Assembly: GCF_030818015.1 (NCBI RefSeq)
Contig: NZ_JAUSZX010000001.1
Coordinates: 372,001 to 436,000, forward strand
Source of the DNA: Arthrobacter globiformis
GTDB lineage: Bacteria; Actinomycetota; Actinomycetes; Actinomycetales; Micrococcaceae
Direction of reading: 5' to 3'
DNA length: 64,000 nt
Notes under the pieces: model-generated
Database searches by the model: none
What the model saw: the letters and a program-made list of their open reading frames with translations, nothing else
Told to the model about the DNA's origin: nothing
Made by a program: the position numbers and the translations under genes
In this document: positions 51,183-60,133 of the stretch, one piece after another
Layout of the letters: every line of letters starts with the position of its first letter
Numbering within the stretch: the first letter of the stretch is position 1

Positions 51183-52262
51183 CTAGGCGGGTGCCTGGGC
51201 CCGCACGGAGGTGCGCTCCACGGTGGGGCAGTTTATTTTTGCGGCTGCGTTGACAGGTGGTTCTTCCAGGCCCAGCAGGATCCGCACGCCGGCGGCCCCT
51301 AGTTCATAGTGGGGGAGCGCCACCGTGGAAAGCGGCGGGCGGAGGTGCGCTGCGATGACTTCCTGGTTGTCGAATCCGACCACCGCCATGTCGTCCGGGA
51401 TGGACAGTCCCTGCTCGCGCAGGCCGTCGTAGAGGCCCATCGCCATCCGGTCGTTGTAGCAGTAGACGGCGGAGACGTCGCGTTTCAGCAGCTCTTGCGT
51501 GGCTGCATATCCGCCTTCCTGGTCGGGGTAGCCTTCCAGGACCAGGTCCGGGTCGAAGGGAACGCCCGCGTCTTCCAAGGCGCGTTTGTAGCCCTGGAGG
51601 CGTCCGTCTTTGGCGGGAGCAGGGATGGTTGCATTGATGAACGCGATCCGGCGGTGGCCGTGCCCCAGCAGGATCTCGGTTGCCGAACGGCCGCCCTGTG
51701 CCTCGTCAGGCACGACGGCCCGGGTGCCGGGCTCCTTCGAGAAGCAGTTGACGAGGACGAAGTCCGCCTCGTGGAGGGACGCCGGCACGTCCGTTTCCCG
51801 GTGGAACCACGTGGAATAGAGGATGCCGCGTACCTTGTACTCAAGCATCATCGTTATGGCGTCCTTCTCGAGTTCCGCGTTGCCTTCGGTGTTGGCAATC
51901 AGGAGAGCATAGCCGTGCTTCCAGGCCTCGTCCTGCGCCCCGTGGATGATCTGGCCGGCGAAAGGTGTGGTGGCGATGGCGTCAGCGACCAGCCCGATGA
52001 ACCGGGAACTGCCGCTGACCAGTGTCTGGGCCAGGGCATTGGGCCGGTAGCCCAGCTTGTTGATCGCGTCGCGGACCCGTTTGCGGGTCTCGGCGGAGAT
52101 GCGGGCGTCCTTTTTCTTATTGACCACCAGGGAGACAGTCGCCGTCGATACGCCGGCCTCCTCGGCTACCTGACGAAGGGTGACGGGGTGGGCGCGTTCG
52201 GGTGTCCTCGGGGACCGCGCACCGGTGACGGGACCGCCCGAACTTTTCTCCCTCGAAATCAT
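51183..52262 (-). CDS. LacI-family regulator of the levan/fructoside module
   Basis: 359 residues from ATG 52262, chosen because GGAGGG lies 3 bp ahead; an ATG at 52304 is also open but has no ribosome site and overlaps the permease end. HTH VTLRQVAEEAGVSTATVSLVV, hinge LGYRPNALAQTLVSGSSRFIGLV, then a full two-lobed ligand domain (MAVVGFDNQEVIAAHLRPPLSTVALPHYELG). Last gene of the GH32-ABC operon, it probably binds the TAAAGCGTTTTA-type sites at 56963-57087 and responds to a fructoside. Confidence 0.9.
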   Translation of the reverse strand: MISREKSSGGPVTGARSPRTPERAHPVTLRQVAEEAGVSTATVSLVVNKKKDARISAETRKRVRDAINKLGYRPNALAQTLVSGSSRFIGLVADAIATTPFAGQIIHGAQDEAWKHGYALLIANTEGNAELEKDAITMMLEYKVRGILYSTWFHRETDVPASLHEADFVLVNCFSKEPGTRAVVPDEAQGGRSATEILLGHGHRRIAFINATIPAPAKDGRLQGYKRALEDAGVPFDPDLVLEGYPDQEGGYAATQELLKRDVSAVYCYNDRMAMGLYDGLREQGLSIPDDMAVVGFDNQEVIAAHLRPPLSTVALPHYELGAAGVRILLGLEEPPVNAAAKINCPTVERTSVRAQAPA

Positions 52263-52300
52263 CTGCCCTCCGTCAGGAGTATATCCGTCTACCGCGGCCG

Positions 52301-53200
52301 TCATCCCTTCGTCGCTCCGCTCTCCAGATCCTGGATCATCGCCTTGTTCAGCACGAGGAAGACCAGCAGCAGCGGGGTGATGGTGACGCAGACGGCGGCG
52401 AAGGTTGCGGTCCAGTCGACCTTGCCCATGGCGCCGATGTAGTTCTGCAGGCCCAGCGGAATCGTCTTCAGTTCCTCTGACAGGACGAAGGTGTTGGCGA
52501 AGATGAAGTCGTTCCAGATAAAGATGCTGTTGACCAGTACGACTGTCACCACGGTGTTCAGTGACAGCGGGAGCGTGATCAGCCCGAAGATCCGGTACGG
52601 CCCTGCTCCGTCCAGTGAGGCCGCCTCATATGTTTCCCGGGGGATGTATTCGAAGAACGAGGAGAACAGGTAGACCGACATTGGCAGGGAGAACCCGGCC
52701 AACGGAATGATCATGGACTGGTAGGTGTCGAGCAGGTTCACCGTGGAGTAGTCGATGAACAAGGGCACCAGCGCGATCTGGACGGGAACGATGATGCCGA
52801 TCATGAACAGCCCGCGGACCAGGCGGCTGAGCCGGAAGCCGAGCACCTGGATTGCGTAGGCGGCCATCATGCCCAGCAGTACGATCAGGATGTTCGCGCC
52901 CATTGTGACGATGAAGCTGTTGAGGATATTCCTGCCAAGGTCGCCGGTTTCGAAAGCCCGGGCGTAGTTCTCCCAGGTGAGTGCCTTGGGCAGGCCGAAG
53001 GGGTCCCCGGCGGCGAAGTCGTCTTCGCTGCGAAGACTGGTCAGGAACAGCCAGGCAAGCGGGTAGACCTGGACGATGACGATGAGTGCAACCAGGACGC
53101 GCGACAGGGTCTTGAAGGCGCTCGGCCGCCGGCGCCGCCGGGAGGCTGCCGGAGGGGGCGCCGGGCGGTGGGTGGCGGCGGGTGCTGTCTGGGTGATCAT
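52301..53200 (-). CDS. Carbohydrate ABC transporter permease (MalG-like)
   Basis: 299 residues from ATG 53200, overlapping the upstream permease stop (ATGA). Six membrane segments and the EAA loop EAASLDGAGPYRIFGLITLPLSLNTVV, which docks the shared MsiK-type ATPase. No ATPase gene is in the operon, normal for CUT1 systems in actinobacteria. Works with the permease at 53197 and the binding protein at 54123. A 229-bp part of this gene is duplicated at 50015. Confidence 0.93.
   Translation of the reverse strand: MITQTAPAATHRPAPPPAASRRRRRPSAFKTLSRVLVALIVIVQVYPLAWLFLTSLRSEDDFAAGDPFGLPKALTWENYARAFETGDLGRNILNSFIVTMGANILIVLLGMMAAYAIQVLGFRLSRLVRGLFMIGIIVPVQIALVPLFIDYSTVNLLDTYQSMIIPLAGFSLPMSVYLFSSFFEYIPRETYEAASLDGAGPYRIFGLITLPLSLNTVVTVVLVNSIFIWNDFIFANTFVLSEELKTIPLGLQNYIGAMGKVDWTATFAAVCVTITPLLLVFLVLNKAMIQDLESGATKG
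52382..52610 (-). repeat. 229-bp direct repeat, source copy inside the permease gene
   Basis: The intact copy of the segment found at 50015-50243. Two mismatches noticed in 229 bp. Flanks diverge at once on the right side and within ~6-10 bp on the left. Confidence 0.93.
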
Positions 53201-54077
53201 GACTCTGCCTTCCGCTTGAGCATGAAGAGGATGAGGCCGACGGCGACGAGGCACTCGATCACGATGAACACGGAGATGGTGCTGGCGTACCCGAAGTCGG
53301 TGCTGGTGAACGCTGTTTTGTACATGTAGGTGGTGAGGAGTTCCGAGGACTGGCCGGGGCCGCCGTTGGTCATGAGGTAAGGGATGTCGAAGCCGCGGAG
53401 CCCGTAGGTGGTGGCCATGATGGTGGTGGTGATCCACACGGGACGGATAAAGGGGAACCGGATCTTGGTGAAAAGCGTCCAGCGGGAGGCGCCATCCAGG
53501 ACGGCGGCTTCTTCCAGCTCCTTCGGGACGGCCATCAGCGCTGCGTAGATGATGAGCATGTACAGTCCGGTGAACCGCCATCCCTCGGGGCGGAGACTGC
53601 TGCGAGGACGGTGTTGACGTCGGACAGCCAGGCGCGTTCCAGGCTGCCAAGGCCGATCCAATGAAGGAGCTGGTTAAGCAGGCCTACGGGGTCGATGGAG
53701 TAAATGCGCACGAAGAGGAAGGCGATCGCGACGGTCGAGATGACAGCCGGCAGAAGGTAGAGCGTCTTGATGAGTTCGCGGCCGCGGCGCAGCGAGGTGA
53801 GCAGGCTCGCCACGAGCAGGGCGCCACCCAGCTGAAGGACCAGGCAGATGGCCAGGTAGCCGAGGGCGTTGATGAATGAGCGCCAGAAGATGTCATCGGT
53901 GGTGAACATCCGAACATAGTTGGCCAGTCCCACGAACTCCATGTCGCCGATGCCGTTCCAGGAGAAGAAGCTGAGGAACAGGGACTGGAGGATCGGGAAC
54001 AGCACGGCTGCGCCGTAGAGCAGCAGGGGCGGGAGCAGGAAGACCAGAACTGAGAGCCGGGATCTGTTGGGCAGCAT
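53197..54077 (-). pseudogene. Carbohydrate ABC transporter permease (MalF-like), apparent -1 frameshift
   Basis: ATG 54077. The first ~155 residues (LVFLLPPLLLYGAAVLFPILQSLFLSFF; YLAICLVLQLGGALLVASLL) end out of frame after LSDVNTVLAAVS. The rest continues in another frame from EGWRFTGLYMLIIYAALMAVP, including the EAA loop EEAAVLDGASRWTLFTKIRFP, to the stop at 53197. The shift is near 53584-53594, next to a run of four G. No residues seem missing beyond about one base, so a sequencing error or a very recent mutation is likely. If real, the importer is dead. Confidence 0.88.
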
Positions 54078-54122
54078 GAGGGGCCTTTCGGGCGGGGGAC
54101 CGGGGTCCCCCGCCGCTAGGGG

Positions 54123-55456
54123 TTACTTGAAGAACTTGGGTGCGTTCTGCGCGACGGTGCTGTCCATCGTGCTGGTGAACTGCTCGGGCGTGATGTCGCC
54201 CTGGACGAGGAGCACGAGCTCCTGCTGGAGCCGGCCGTTAGTGGTCGGATCGAGCTGGGTGTCCCACGGCATGGCCTGCTTGTCCCCGAGGTCGCCGGCC
54301 TTCTCGACGGCCTTCCTGTACAACGGGGTGGCGTTGGCGGGTATGGCGGTCTCGACGTTAGTGGTCGGTGAGAGCGCGCCGGTTGCTGCGTATTGGGCCG
54401 GGTACTTCTCCAGGGCGAACTTGAGGAAGTCACTCACGAGCGGGTCGTAGGTCTTGGCGTTCACCGCCATGCCGATGCCTGACGGGGACACGAATTCGTT
54501 GGCGGCGGTGGCGGATCCCTCCGTGGTGGGCAGGGTGATGAAGTCAATGTCATTCCGCACGGCGGAGCTCAGCTTGTCAGTGGCCAGGCTCGGCAGTTCC
54601 CACGTGCCGATGTTGTACATCGCCGCCTTGCCGGAGGTGAACTGGTTCTGGGCGTCGGAGTACCCCTGGGAGGAGAAGCCGTCCTGGAAGCACTTGGCCT
54701 TGCCAAGGGCGGCCAACCATTCGACGGCCTTCTGGCCTACGGGATCAGAGAACTTGGCCTCGCCCTTCTTCAGCTTCTGGATGAAGTCAGGGCCGGCTTC
54801 CCGGAACGGCTGGTAGGCGACGTAGCGTTCCAGAGGCCACTGGTCCTGGCCGTCAAGAGCGATCGGCGTGATGCCGGCTTTGCGCAGAGCCGTGCACATG
54901 GCGGGGATGTCGTTGAGCGACTTGGGTGCGGAGACTCCTGCCTTCTGCAGCAGTGCCTTGTTGTACCAGATGAACTCCAGTTCGAACTGGAACGGGATCA
55001 TGTAGAGGGATCCATCGTCGAACCGCTGGTAGTCCAGTGCCCCGGGCCGGTAGTTGTCATAGACGTTGAGGGTCTTCAGCAGCTTCTCGCCGTCGAGCAT
55101 CTTGCCCTGCTTGGCCAGTTGCTGGGCGAACGGGGTGGCGTCGGTGTCGAAGAGCTCTGGAAGCTTGTTGGCGGCCGCGAGGGTTTCGAGCTTTTGGATG
55201 TAGGAGGGCCTGTCCGGGGTGGTGATCAGGTTCAGCGAGAAGCCAGGGTGGTCGTTGGCGTAATCGGCGGCCAGCTTCTTCATGATGTTGATGACCGGGC
55301 CGTCAGCCGGCCGGAGAGCAGCCAGGAGATTTCGCGGGGCTTGATTTCGCCGGTGGGGGTCACATTGGAGGGGTTGCTGGCCCCTCCGCTGCCGCAGCCT
55401 GCCACGGCCAGGGCGGTGACAGCGACTACGGCGGCTGTGCGGAGCAGTTTTTTCAT
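54123..55456 (-). pseudogene. ABC sugar-binding lipoprotein, apparent single-base frameshift near the N-terminus
   Basis: ATG 55456 starts a lipoprotein signal (VVAVTALAVAGCGSGGAS, lipobox AVAGC) and ISWLLS, then shifts frame between about 55303 and 55318. The mature protein continues ADGPVINIMKKLAADYANDHP to APKFFK. Domain content is a complete CUT1 binding protein (family 1: LPELFDTDATPFAQQL; FELEFIWYNKALLQKAGV). Without the correct frame the protein would lack a signal and could not be displayed. Second single-base lesion in this operon. Confidence 0.88.
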
Positions 55457-55504
55457 TGCGGCAATCTTCCTTGATTGGAACGGAGGTTGAAGATGGAGAG
55501 GTAT

Positions 55505-56941
55505 TTAGTTGTTTGAGCGCTGACGTATTTCAAGTTCGGAGAGGGTGGCGGATCCTTCGCCGGCGAAGACGCCGATCCGGTTGCCGGGCAGGCCGTACAT
55601 CCGGGTGCTGAGACTGACCTGCCGGTCCACGACGGCGACGCACAGGTCGCCGTCGACGATGACTTCAAGCGTGTGGCTACCGGGGCTGAGGTCGCAGGGG
55701 CGTTCGAGTTCAATGTCGAAGGGGACGTCGCCTGAGACGTGCCACTGGGCGTCGCCGGTGACCTTCCGCGGCCACCGGTCAAAGACCACGCGGCCGCGTT
55801 TCGGTTCCAGCCGCAGGATGTAGGACTGGTCGCCGTCGGCGCTGGAGCGCAGCAGCAGTCCGCACTCGGTGGTGCCGCCCGCAATGTCCAGGACCGCCTT
55901 GGCGTAAAACTGCCGGGGCAGGTCCTCAGCGGAGATGATGGCTGCATACCCGTCCGGGACGTCCAGCCTAGCGGGCAGTTCCTTGTTATCGAGAACCGGA
56001 ACTTTGTCCCAGAAGCTATCCACCAGTTCATCCGGGAAGGAGAAACCCAGCGTGCCGTCCGGGTTCTGGCGCGCTTCGAGCACTGACATGGTTCCCGCCC
56101 ACTGCCAGGGGCCGTCGTCGTGGTTGTCCTCCTTGCTGGCAATCCATCCGAAGAAGAAGCGGCGCCCATCCCGCCCGGCTGTCTTGGAAGCGTAGAAGGC
56201 GCGGCCGTCGATGCTGTCCAGTACGGGCACCGACCAGGGGCCGTCGGGGCTTTTGGACATCCGGTACCGGGTGGTGAATGATTCCGAAAACTCGGAGTAA
56301 ACCATGTACCACCAGTCGCCCCAGGCGAAAACATCCGGGCATTCATGGGTGATGTAGCGCCGGGGGTCCCAGAACGGTTCGGTGTGCTCCCAGCTCATGA
56401 GGTCGGAGGAGACACACTGGGCGATGACGCCGCGGCGGCGCTCCGGGCCTTCCTCGTGCCGTGCCGCCAGCAGCATCCGCCATTGCCCGGCTTCCCCGTC
56501 GCGGAAGACGAATGGGTCCCGCCAGTCCCCGGTCTCGAGCCCGGCGGGGGCGCCGAAGGTCAGCTCCGGGTGCTTGACCCAGGTCTTCATGCCATCGGTG
56601 CTGGTGGCATGCATGACCAGCTGCAGGGGCAGCCCGTCTGCGCCCAGGTTCCCCGGGTTTTGGCCAGTGTAGAACAGGTGGTGGGTCCCGTCGTCGTCAC
56701 GCACAATGCTGCCGGTGTAGGCGTTGAAGTCCAGGTCATCTTCGGCGCCGTGGTGCAGCGACACCCCGTGGTCCTGAAACTGGACCAGGTCCCTGGTGGT
56801 CACCAGATTCCATGAGGTCCCCGGCTTCGGATCCGCCCGGACTTCGTGAAGGTAGAAGAGCCAGAACTCGCCGTCCTGCTCGTAAGGAATAAGATCCCCA
56901 ACCCATCCGTCGGCGGGCTGGAAGAAGACTGAGTGATTCAT
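55505..56941 (-). CDS. Glycoside hydrolase family 32 (cytoplasmic fructosidase-like)
   Basis: 478 residues, no signal peptide. Five-bladed propeller: the nucleophile region FFQPADGWVGDLIPYEQDGEFWLFYLHE, transition-state motif DWRDPFVFRD and acid/base motif THECPDVFAWGDW. C-terminal beta-sandwich ~330-475 (QFYAKAVLDIAGGTTECGLLLR). The WVGD variant of the WMNDPNG motif marks a less-studied GH32 group. It heads the operon with a CUT1 importer and LacI and is divergent from levan fructotransferase. It therefore probably cleaves an imported fructo-oligosaccharide or difructose anhydride in the cytoplasm. Activity on the anhydride is inference. Confidence 0.88.
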   Translation of the reverse strand: MNHSVFFQPADGWVGDLIPYEQDGEFWLFYLHEVRADPKPGTSWNLVTTRDLVQFQDHGVSLHHGAEDDLDFNAYTGSIVRDDDGTHHLFYTGQNPGNLGADGLPLQLVMHATSTDGMKTWVKHPELTFGAPAGLETGDWRDPFVFRDGEAGQWRMLLAARHEEGPERRRGVIAQCVSSDLMSWEHTEPFWDPRRYITHECPDVFAWGDWWYMVYSEFSESFTTRYRMSKSPDGPWSVPVLDSIDGRAFYASKTAGRDGRRFFFGWIASKEDNHDDGPWQWAGTMSVLEARQNPDGTLGFSFPDELVDSFWDKVPVLDNKELPARLDVPDGYAAIISAEDLPRQFYAKAVLDIAGGTTECGLLLRSSADGDQSYILRLEPKRGRVVFDRWPRKVTGDAQWHVSGDVPFDIELERPCDLSPGSHTLEVIVDGDLCVAVVDRQVSLSTRMYGLPGNRIGVFAGEGSATLSELEIRQRSNN

Positions 56942-56962
56942 CGGCGCTGATGTCCATTCTGC

Positions 56963-57087
56963 TAAAGCGTTTTATCACCTAGAAGGTAACCTGCTTCGGC
57001 AAACGTGATCAAGCGTTTTAGCAAAATAAAAGTCTGGCCACACATTTTTGGACGCCACGTTGAGGCCGGTGCTGATTAAACGCTTGA
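56963..57087. promoter_or_regulatory. Three LacI-type operator candidates in the divergent GH32/levan fructotransferase promoter
   Basis: TAAAGCGTTTTA at 56963-56974, TCAAGCGTTTTA at 57009-57020 and TTAAACGCTTGA at 57076-57087 (the last on the opposite strand reads TCAAGCGTTTAA). They share the core AAGCGTTT and flank both promoters. A weaker fourth copy (TCAAACGATTAA) is at 57118-57129. Best matched to the LacI protein at 51183. Confidence 0.78.
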
Positions 57088-57124
57088 CCTCATCGCCGTG
57101 ACTAATCTACGTTCTGCTCAAACG

Positions 57125-57164
57125 ATTAATCACGACGACGAGAGATTAGTCACGACGACGAGGT
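57125..57164 (+). repeat. 20-bp tandem repeat in the levan fructotransferase leader
   Basis: Two adjacent 20-bp units (57125-57144 and 57145-57164), 17 of 20 positions identical, each containing TCACGACGACGAG. The second unit carries the ribosome-binding GAGG 5 bp before the start codon. A duplication that moved or renewed the translation start region. Confidence 0.75.
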
Positions 57165-57168
57165 CACG

Positions 57169-58782
57169 ATGAACCAACGAGGGTTCTACCAACCAGCAAA
57201 TCCCCCAGCGCCCACCACGACCCATGAAATTTCTCGCCGCCATGTCCTGCAAGGCACAGGAGCGGGAGCACTAGGGTTGTTCATGGGTGGCAACGTGACT
57301 GGCACCGCGGCCCAGGCCCAAGGATCACTGCGCGCCGTGTACCACATGACCCCACCGTCCGGCTGGCTATGCGACCCGCAGCGCCCGGTGTACGTCAACG
57401 GCGTCTGCCACCTGTACTACCTGCACTCCGGAGAGAACAACGCCCCGGGCGGATGGGACCATGCAACAACCTCCGATGGTGTGGTCTTCGCCCACCACGG
57501 AGCCGCGCTGCCGCTGCAGACGAATTTTCCCGTTTGGTCGGGGTCGGCAGTGGTCGACACTGCCAACACCGCGGGTTTCGGCGCGGGTGCGATCGTCGCG
57601 CTTGCCACGCAGCCCACAGACGGCATCCGCAAGTACCAGGAGCAGTACCTGTACTGGTCAACCGACGGCGGTTACACCTTTACAGCACTCCCCGATCCGG
57701 TGATCGTCAACACCGACGGCCGGACTGCGATGACACCAGCAGAGATCGAGAATGCGGAATGGTTTCGCGACCCAAAGATCCACTGGGATGCGGCGCGCGG
57801 TGAGTGGGTGTGCGTAATCGGCCGCGCCCGATATGCAGCCTTCTATACCTCGTCCAATTTGCGGAACTGGCTGTTGAAACGCAACTTCGATTACCCGAAC
57901 CACGCGCTTGGCGGGGTCGAGTGCCCCGACCTTTTCCAAATGACGGCCACTGACGGCACGCGGCACTGGGTGCTTGGCGCAAGCATGGACGCGTATACCG
58001 TCGGCCTGCCGATGACCTACGCATACTGGACAGGCGCCTGGGATGGCGAGCAATTTATTGCTGACGACCTAAGCCCCCAGTGGCTCGATTGGGGCTGGGA
58101 CTGGTACGCCGCCATCACCTGGCCGGCGGCCGACGCTCCGGACGAGCGACGGTACGCGGTCGCCTGGATGAACAATTGGAAGTACGCCGCCCGCGATGTT
58201 CCCACGGATGCATCCGACGGGTACAACGGCCAGAACTCGATCGTGCGCGAGCTGCGCCTCGACCGTCAGCCGGGAGGCTGGTACAGCTTACTCAGCACCC
58301 CTATTGGGGCGCTCACAAACCACGTCAGCTCGACAACCGCGCTCCCCGATCGCACCGTGAACGGAAGTGGCGTACTGCCGTGGAACGGCCGCGCCTACGA
58401 GCTTGAACTCGACATCTCGTGGGATGCTGCCACAAACGTAGGGGTATCGGTGGGCCGCTCGGCCGATGGCACCCGCCACACGAACATCGGCAAGTACGGT
58501 GCCGAGCTGTATGTAGACCGGGCACCTTCGGACCAGGGTGGCTTCCCGCTCGTGCCGTACACGCGGGCTGCCGCACCAATCGACTCCGCGGCACGCTCAG
58601 TGCACCTGCGTATTTTCGTAGACACCCAGAGCGTTGAAGTGTTCGTAAATGGCGGGCACACAGTGCTCTCGCAGCAGGTGCACTTCGCAGCGGGTGACAC
58701 TGGGATCTCGCTGTACACCGACGGCGGCGCTTCGAAGTTCTCGGGAATCACCATCCGTGAATTCGCTGCGGTCGGTGGCTAG
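57169..58782 (+). CDS. lftA: Tat-exported levan fructotransferase (difructose dianhydride IV-forming), GH32
   Basis: 537 residues, ATG 57169. Tat signal EISRRHVLQGTGAGALGLFMGG. The mature part is very close, from memory, to Arthrobacter levan fructotransferase: SLRAVYHMTPPSGWLCDPQRPVY (Asp69 nucleophile, CDPQ in place of the usual NDPN), EWFRDPKIHW (Asp201) and GGVECPDLFQM (Glu251 acid/base). The C-terminal sandwich is complete (VDTQSVEVFVNGGHTVLSQQ). It cuts levan from its end and cyclises two fructose units to difructose anhydride IV. Base composition is somewhat lower in GC than the neighbours, hinting at transfer. Divergent from the GH32-ABC operon with shared operators. Confidence 0.9.
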   Translation: MNQRGFYQPANPPAPTTTHEISRRHVLQGTGAGALGLFMGGNVTGTAAQAQGSLRAVYHMTPPSGWLCDPQRPVYVNGVCHLYYLHSGENNAPGGWDHATTSDGVVFAHHGAALPLQTNFPVWSGSAVVDTANTAGFGAGAIVALATQPTDGIRKYQEQYLYWSTDGGYTFTALPDPVIVNTDGRTAMTPAEIENAEWFRDPKIHWDAARGEWVCVIGRARYAAFYTSSNLRNWLLKRNFDYPNHALGGVECPDLFQMTATDGTRHWVLGASMDAYTVGLPMTYAYWTGAWDGEQFIADDLSPQWLDWGWDWYAAITWPAADAPDERRYAVAWMNNWKYAARDVPTDASDGYNGQNSIVRELRLDRQPGGWYSLLSTPIGALTNHVSSTTALPDRTVNGSGVLPWNGRAYELELDISWDAATNVGVSVGRSADGTRHTNIGKYGAELYVDRAPSDQGGFPLVPYTRAAAPIDSAARSVHLRIFVDTQSVEVFVNGGHTVLSQQVHFAAGDTGISLYTDGGASKFSGITIREFAAVGG

Positions 58783-59110
58783 TTTTGCTGACCACTCTTG
58801 GAACTGGTGCTTCCACCTCCGAGACGTGAGTCGCAGCATACGCGCCCCGTAGGCGAGGCGTGTCATCGCAGAGTCATACGAGACTCATACCTGAACCGCT
58901 GGAGCGCCGGAAGACCAACGGTTCGACGGTGCGCGAGGGATGCACCGGTGGTGTCAGGTTGGGGTGTACTTCAAGCTGTTGTTCGGTCAGCTGCAACGGA
59001 CGCCAGTCGCGCAAGCGGCGGGTTTGCAAGACCTGATCAATGAGGCACTAACGGTACTTGTGACGAGGGATCGGGATGTCGTCCATTGACGCTTCCAGCG
59101 CGGTTAGGCG
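58783..59110. other. Intergenic region with one unassigned short frame
   Basis: About 330 bp between the levan fructotransferase and AraC genes, both ending here. A 49-codon plus-strand frame (58940-59089: MHRWCQVGVYFKLLFGQLQR...) has protein-like composition and may be the end of a lost gene, but I do not recognise it. No clear terminator hairpin. Confidence 0.4.
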
Positions 59111-60133
59111 CTAGGGGTTCAGTGACCTCCGCAGTTGTTGCAGTGCCTCATGAACGACGGGCTTGGATCGATGGATCTCCCTCACATTCATCCCGGTAAA
59201 CTCTTTCACTGCACGGCGCATGCTTTGCACATTGGTGAACCCGCACGACGTCGCTATTTCTGAATAGGTGATCCTTTGGGCGCCAGCCTGAAGGAGGAGC
59301 TCGAGGGCTTTGCGCGTTCTCAACGCGCGTATCCGCTCACCCAGGTGGAGTTCTTCATTCTCGAAGAAGTAGAACAGAGAGCGACGGGAGAGGTTGAACC
59401 TTCCAGCGACCATTGCCACATCCAGATTGGGGTTGTCGTAACTGGCTTCAAGGTATTTCTTCACGGCCCGACTTAGGGCCGGTTTCTGCGCCTCATCGTC
59501 GATCGGTGTTTCGAGCAGGGAGCCCACCAGGGTTGCCATCACGGATCGGAGGATGTCTGCTGTTCCCGATGCCTCCCGGTCGATGCCCGGCCGCTTCCAG
59601 CTCATTAGCGCAGGGATCACGAAAGTGCCCACAATTGGGTGCTTTGCGAGGTCAGGCAGACGAAGCAGGGAGCCTAGCGCGGCCTCGCTGATATCCAGGC
59701 TGCTGCGGTCGATGTTGAGCTGCAAGGCATGAAAGCCTTCGGGCGCATCGAAACTTCCGCCCAGCGAGGTATCGATGAACCTGACGGAGCCCGGTGATAC
59801 TGGCTCAGGCACGCCGTTGAGAGAGAGGGTTAGGGCCGGGGCTTTGCGGAAGTAGGCCAGGCGCAGATCCGTGGTGTCGGGATTCGGCGCCCACGAGCCC
59901 AATGCAGGGCCGTTGAACATTTCTATGAGGCTGAAGCCTGACCCGGCGAGATTAATCGCTGAAGGATTGAAGGACACAGGAGTCTGGCGTGCCGACTTTT
60001 CCAACCGCATTGGGGTTTCGACGGCATTACCGTACCAAGCTCGCCAATGTTCGAACCTTTGTTCTGGCTTGAGCCCCTCCGGCACCGCATATCGGCGCAG
60101 GCGGCCGCTGTTCCCGGTAGGGGATTGAGGCAT
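59111..60133 (-). CDS. AraC-family transcriptional regulator
   Basis: 340 residues. The N-terminal ~215 residues resemble the AraC-type ligand/dimer domain of the feruloyl-esterase/NahR-associated kind (FRKAPALTLSLNG; SVRFIDTSLGGSFDAPEG). The C-terminal double HTH is ~235-325 (VAMVAGRFNLSRRSLFYFFENEELHLGERIRALRTRKALELL; ITYSEIATSCGFTNVQSMRRAVKEFTGM). Lower GC than the surrounding genes, and no metabolic gene is adjacent in the same direction, so target and effector are open; it may have come in with the levan gene. Confidence 0.85.
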   Translation of the reverse strand: MPQSPTGNSGRLRRYAVPEGLKPEQRFEHWRAWYGNAVETPMRLEKSARQTPVSFNPSAINLAGSGFSLIEMFNGPALGSWAPNPDTTDLRLAYFRKAPALTLSLNGVPEPVSPGSVRFIDTSLGGSFDAPEGFHALQLNIDRSSLDISEAALGSLLRLPDLAKHPIVGTFVIPALMSWKRPGIDREASGTADILRSVMATLVGSLLETPIDDEAQKPALSRAVKKYLEASYDNPNLDVAMVAGRFNLSRRSLFYFFENEELHLGERIRALRTRKALELLLQAGAQRITYSEIATSCGFTNVQSMRRAVKEFTGMNVREIHRSKPVVHEALQQLRRSLNP

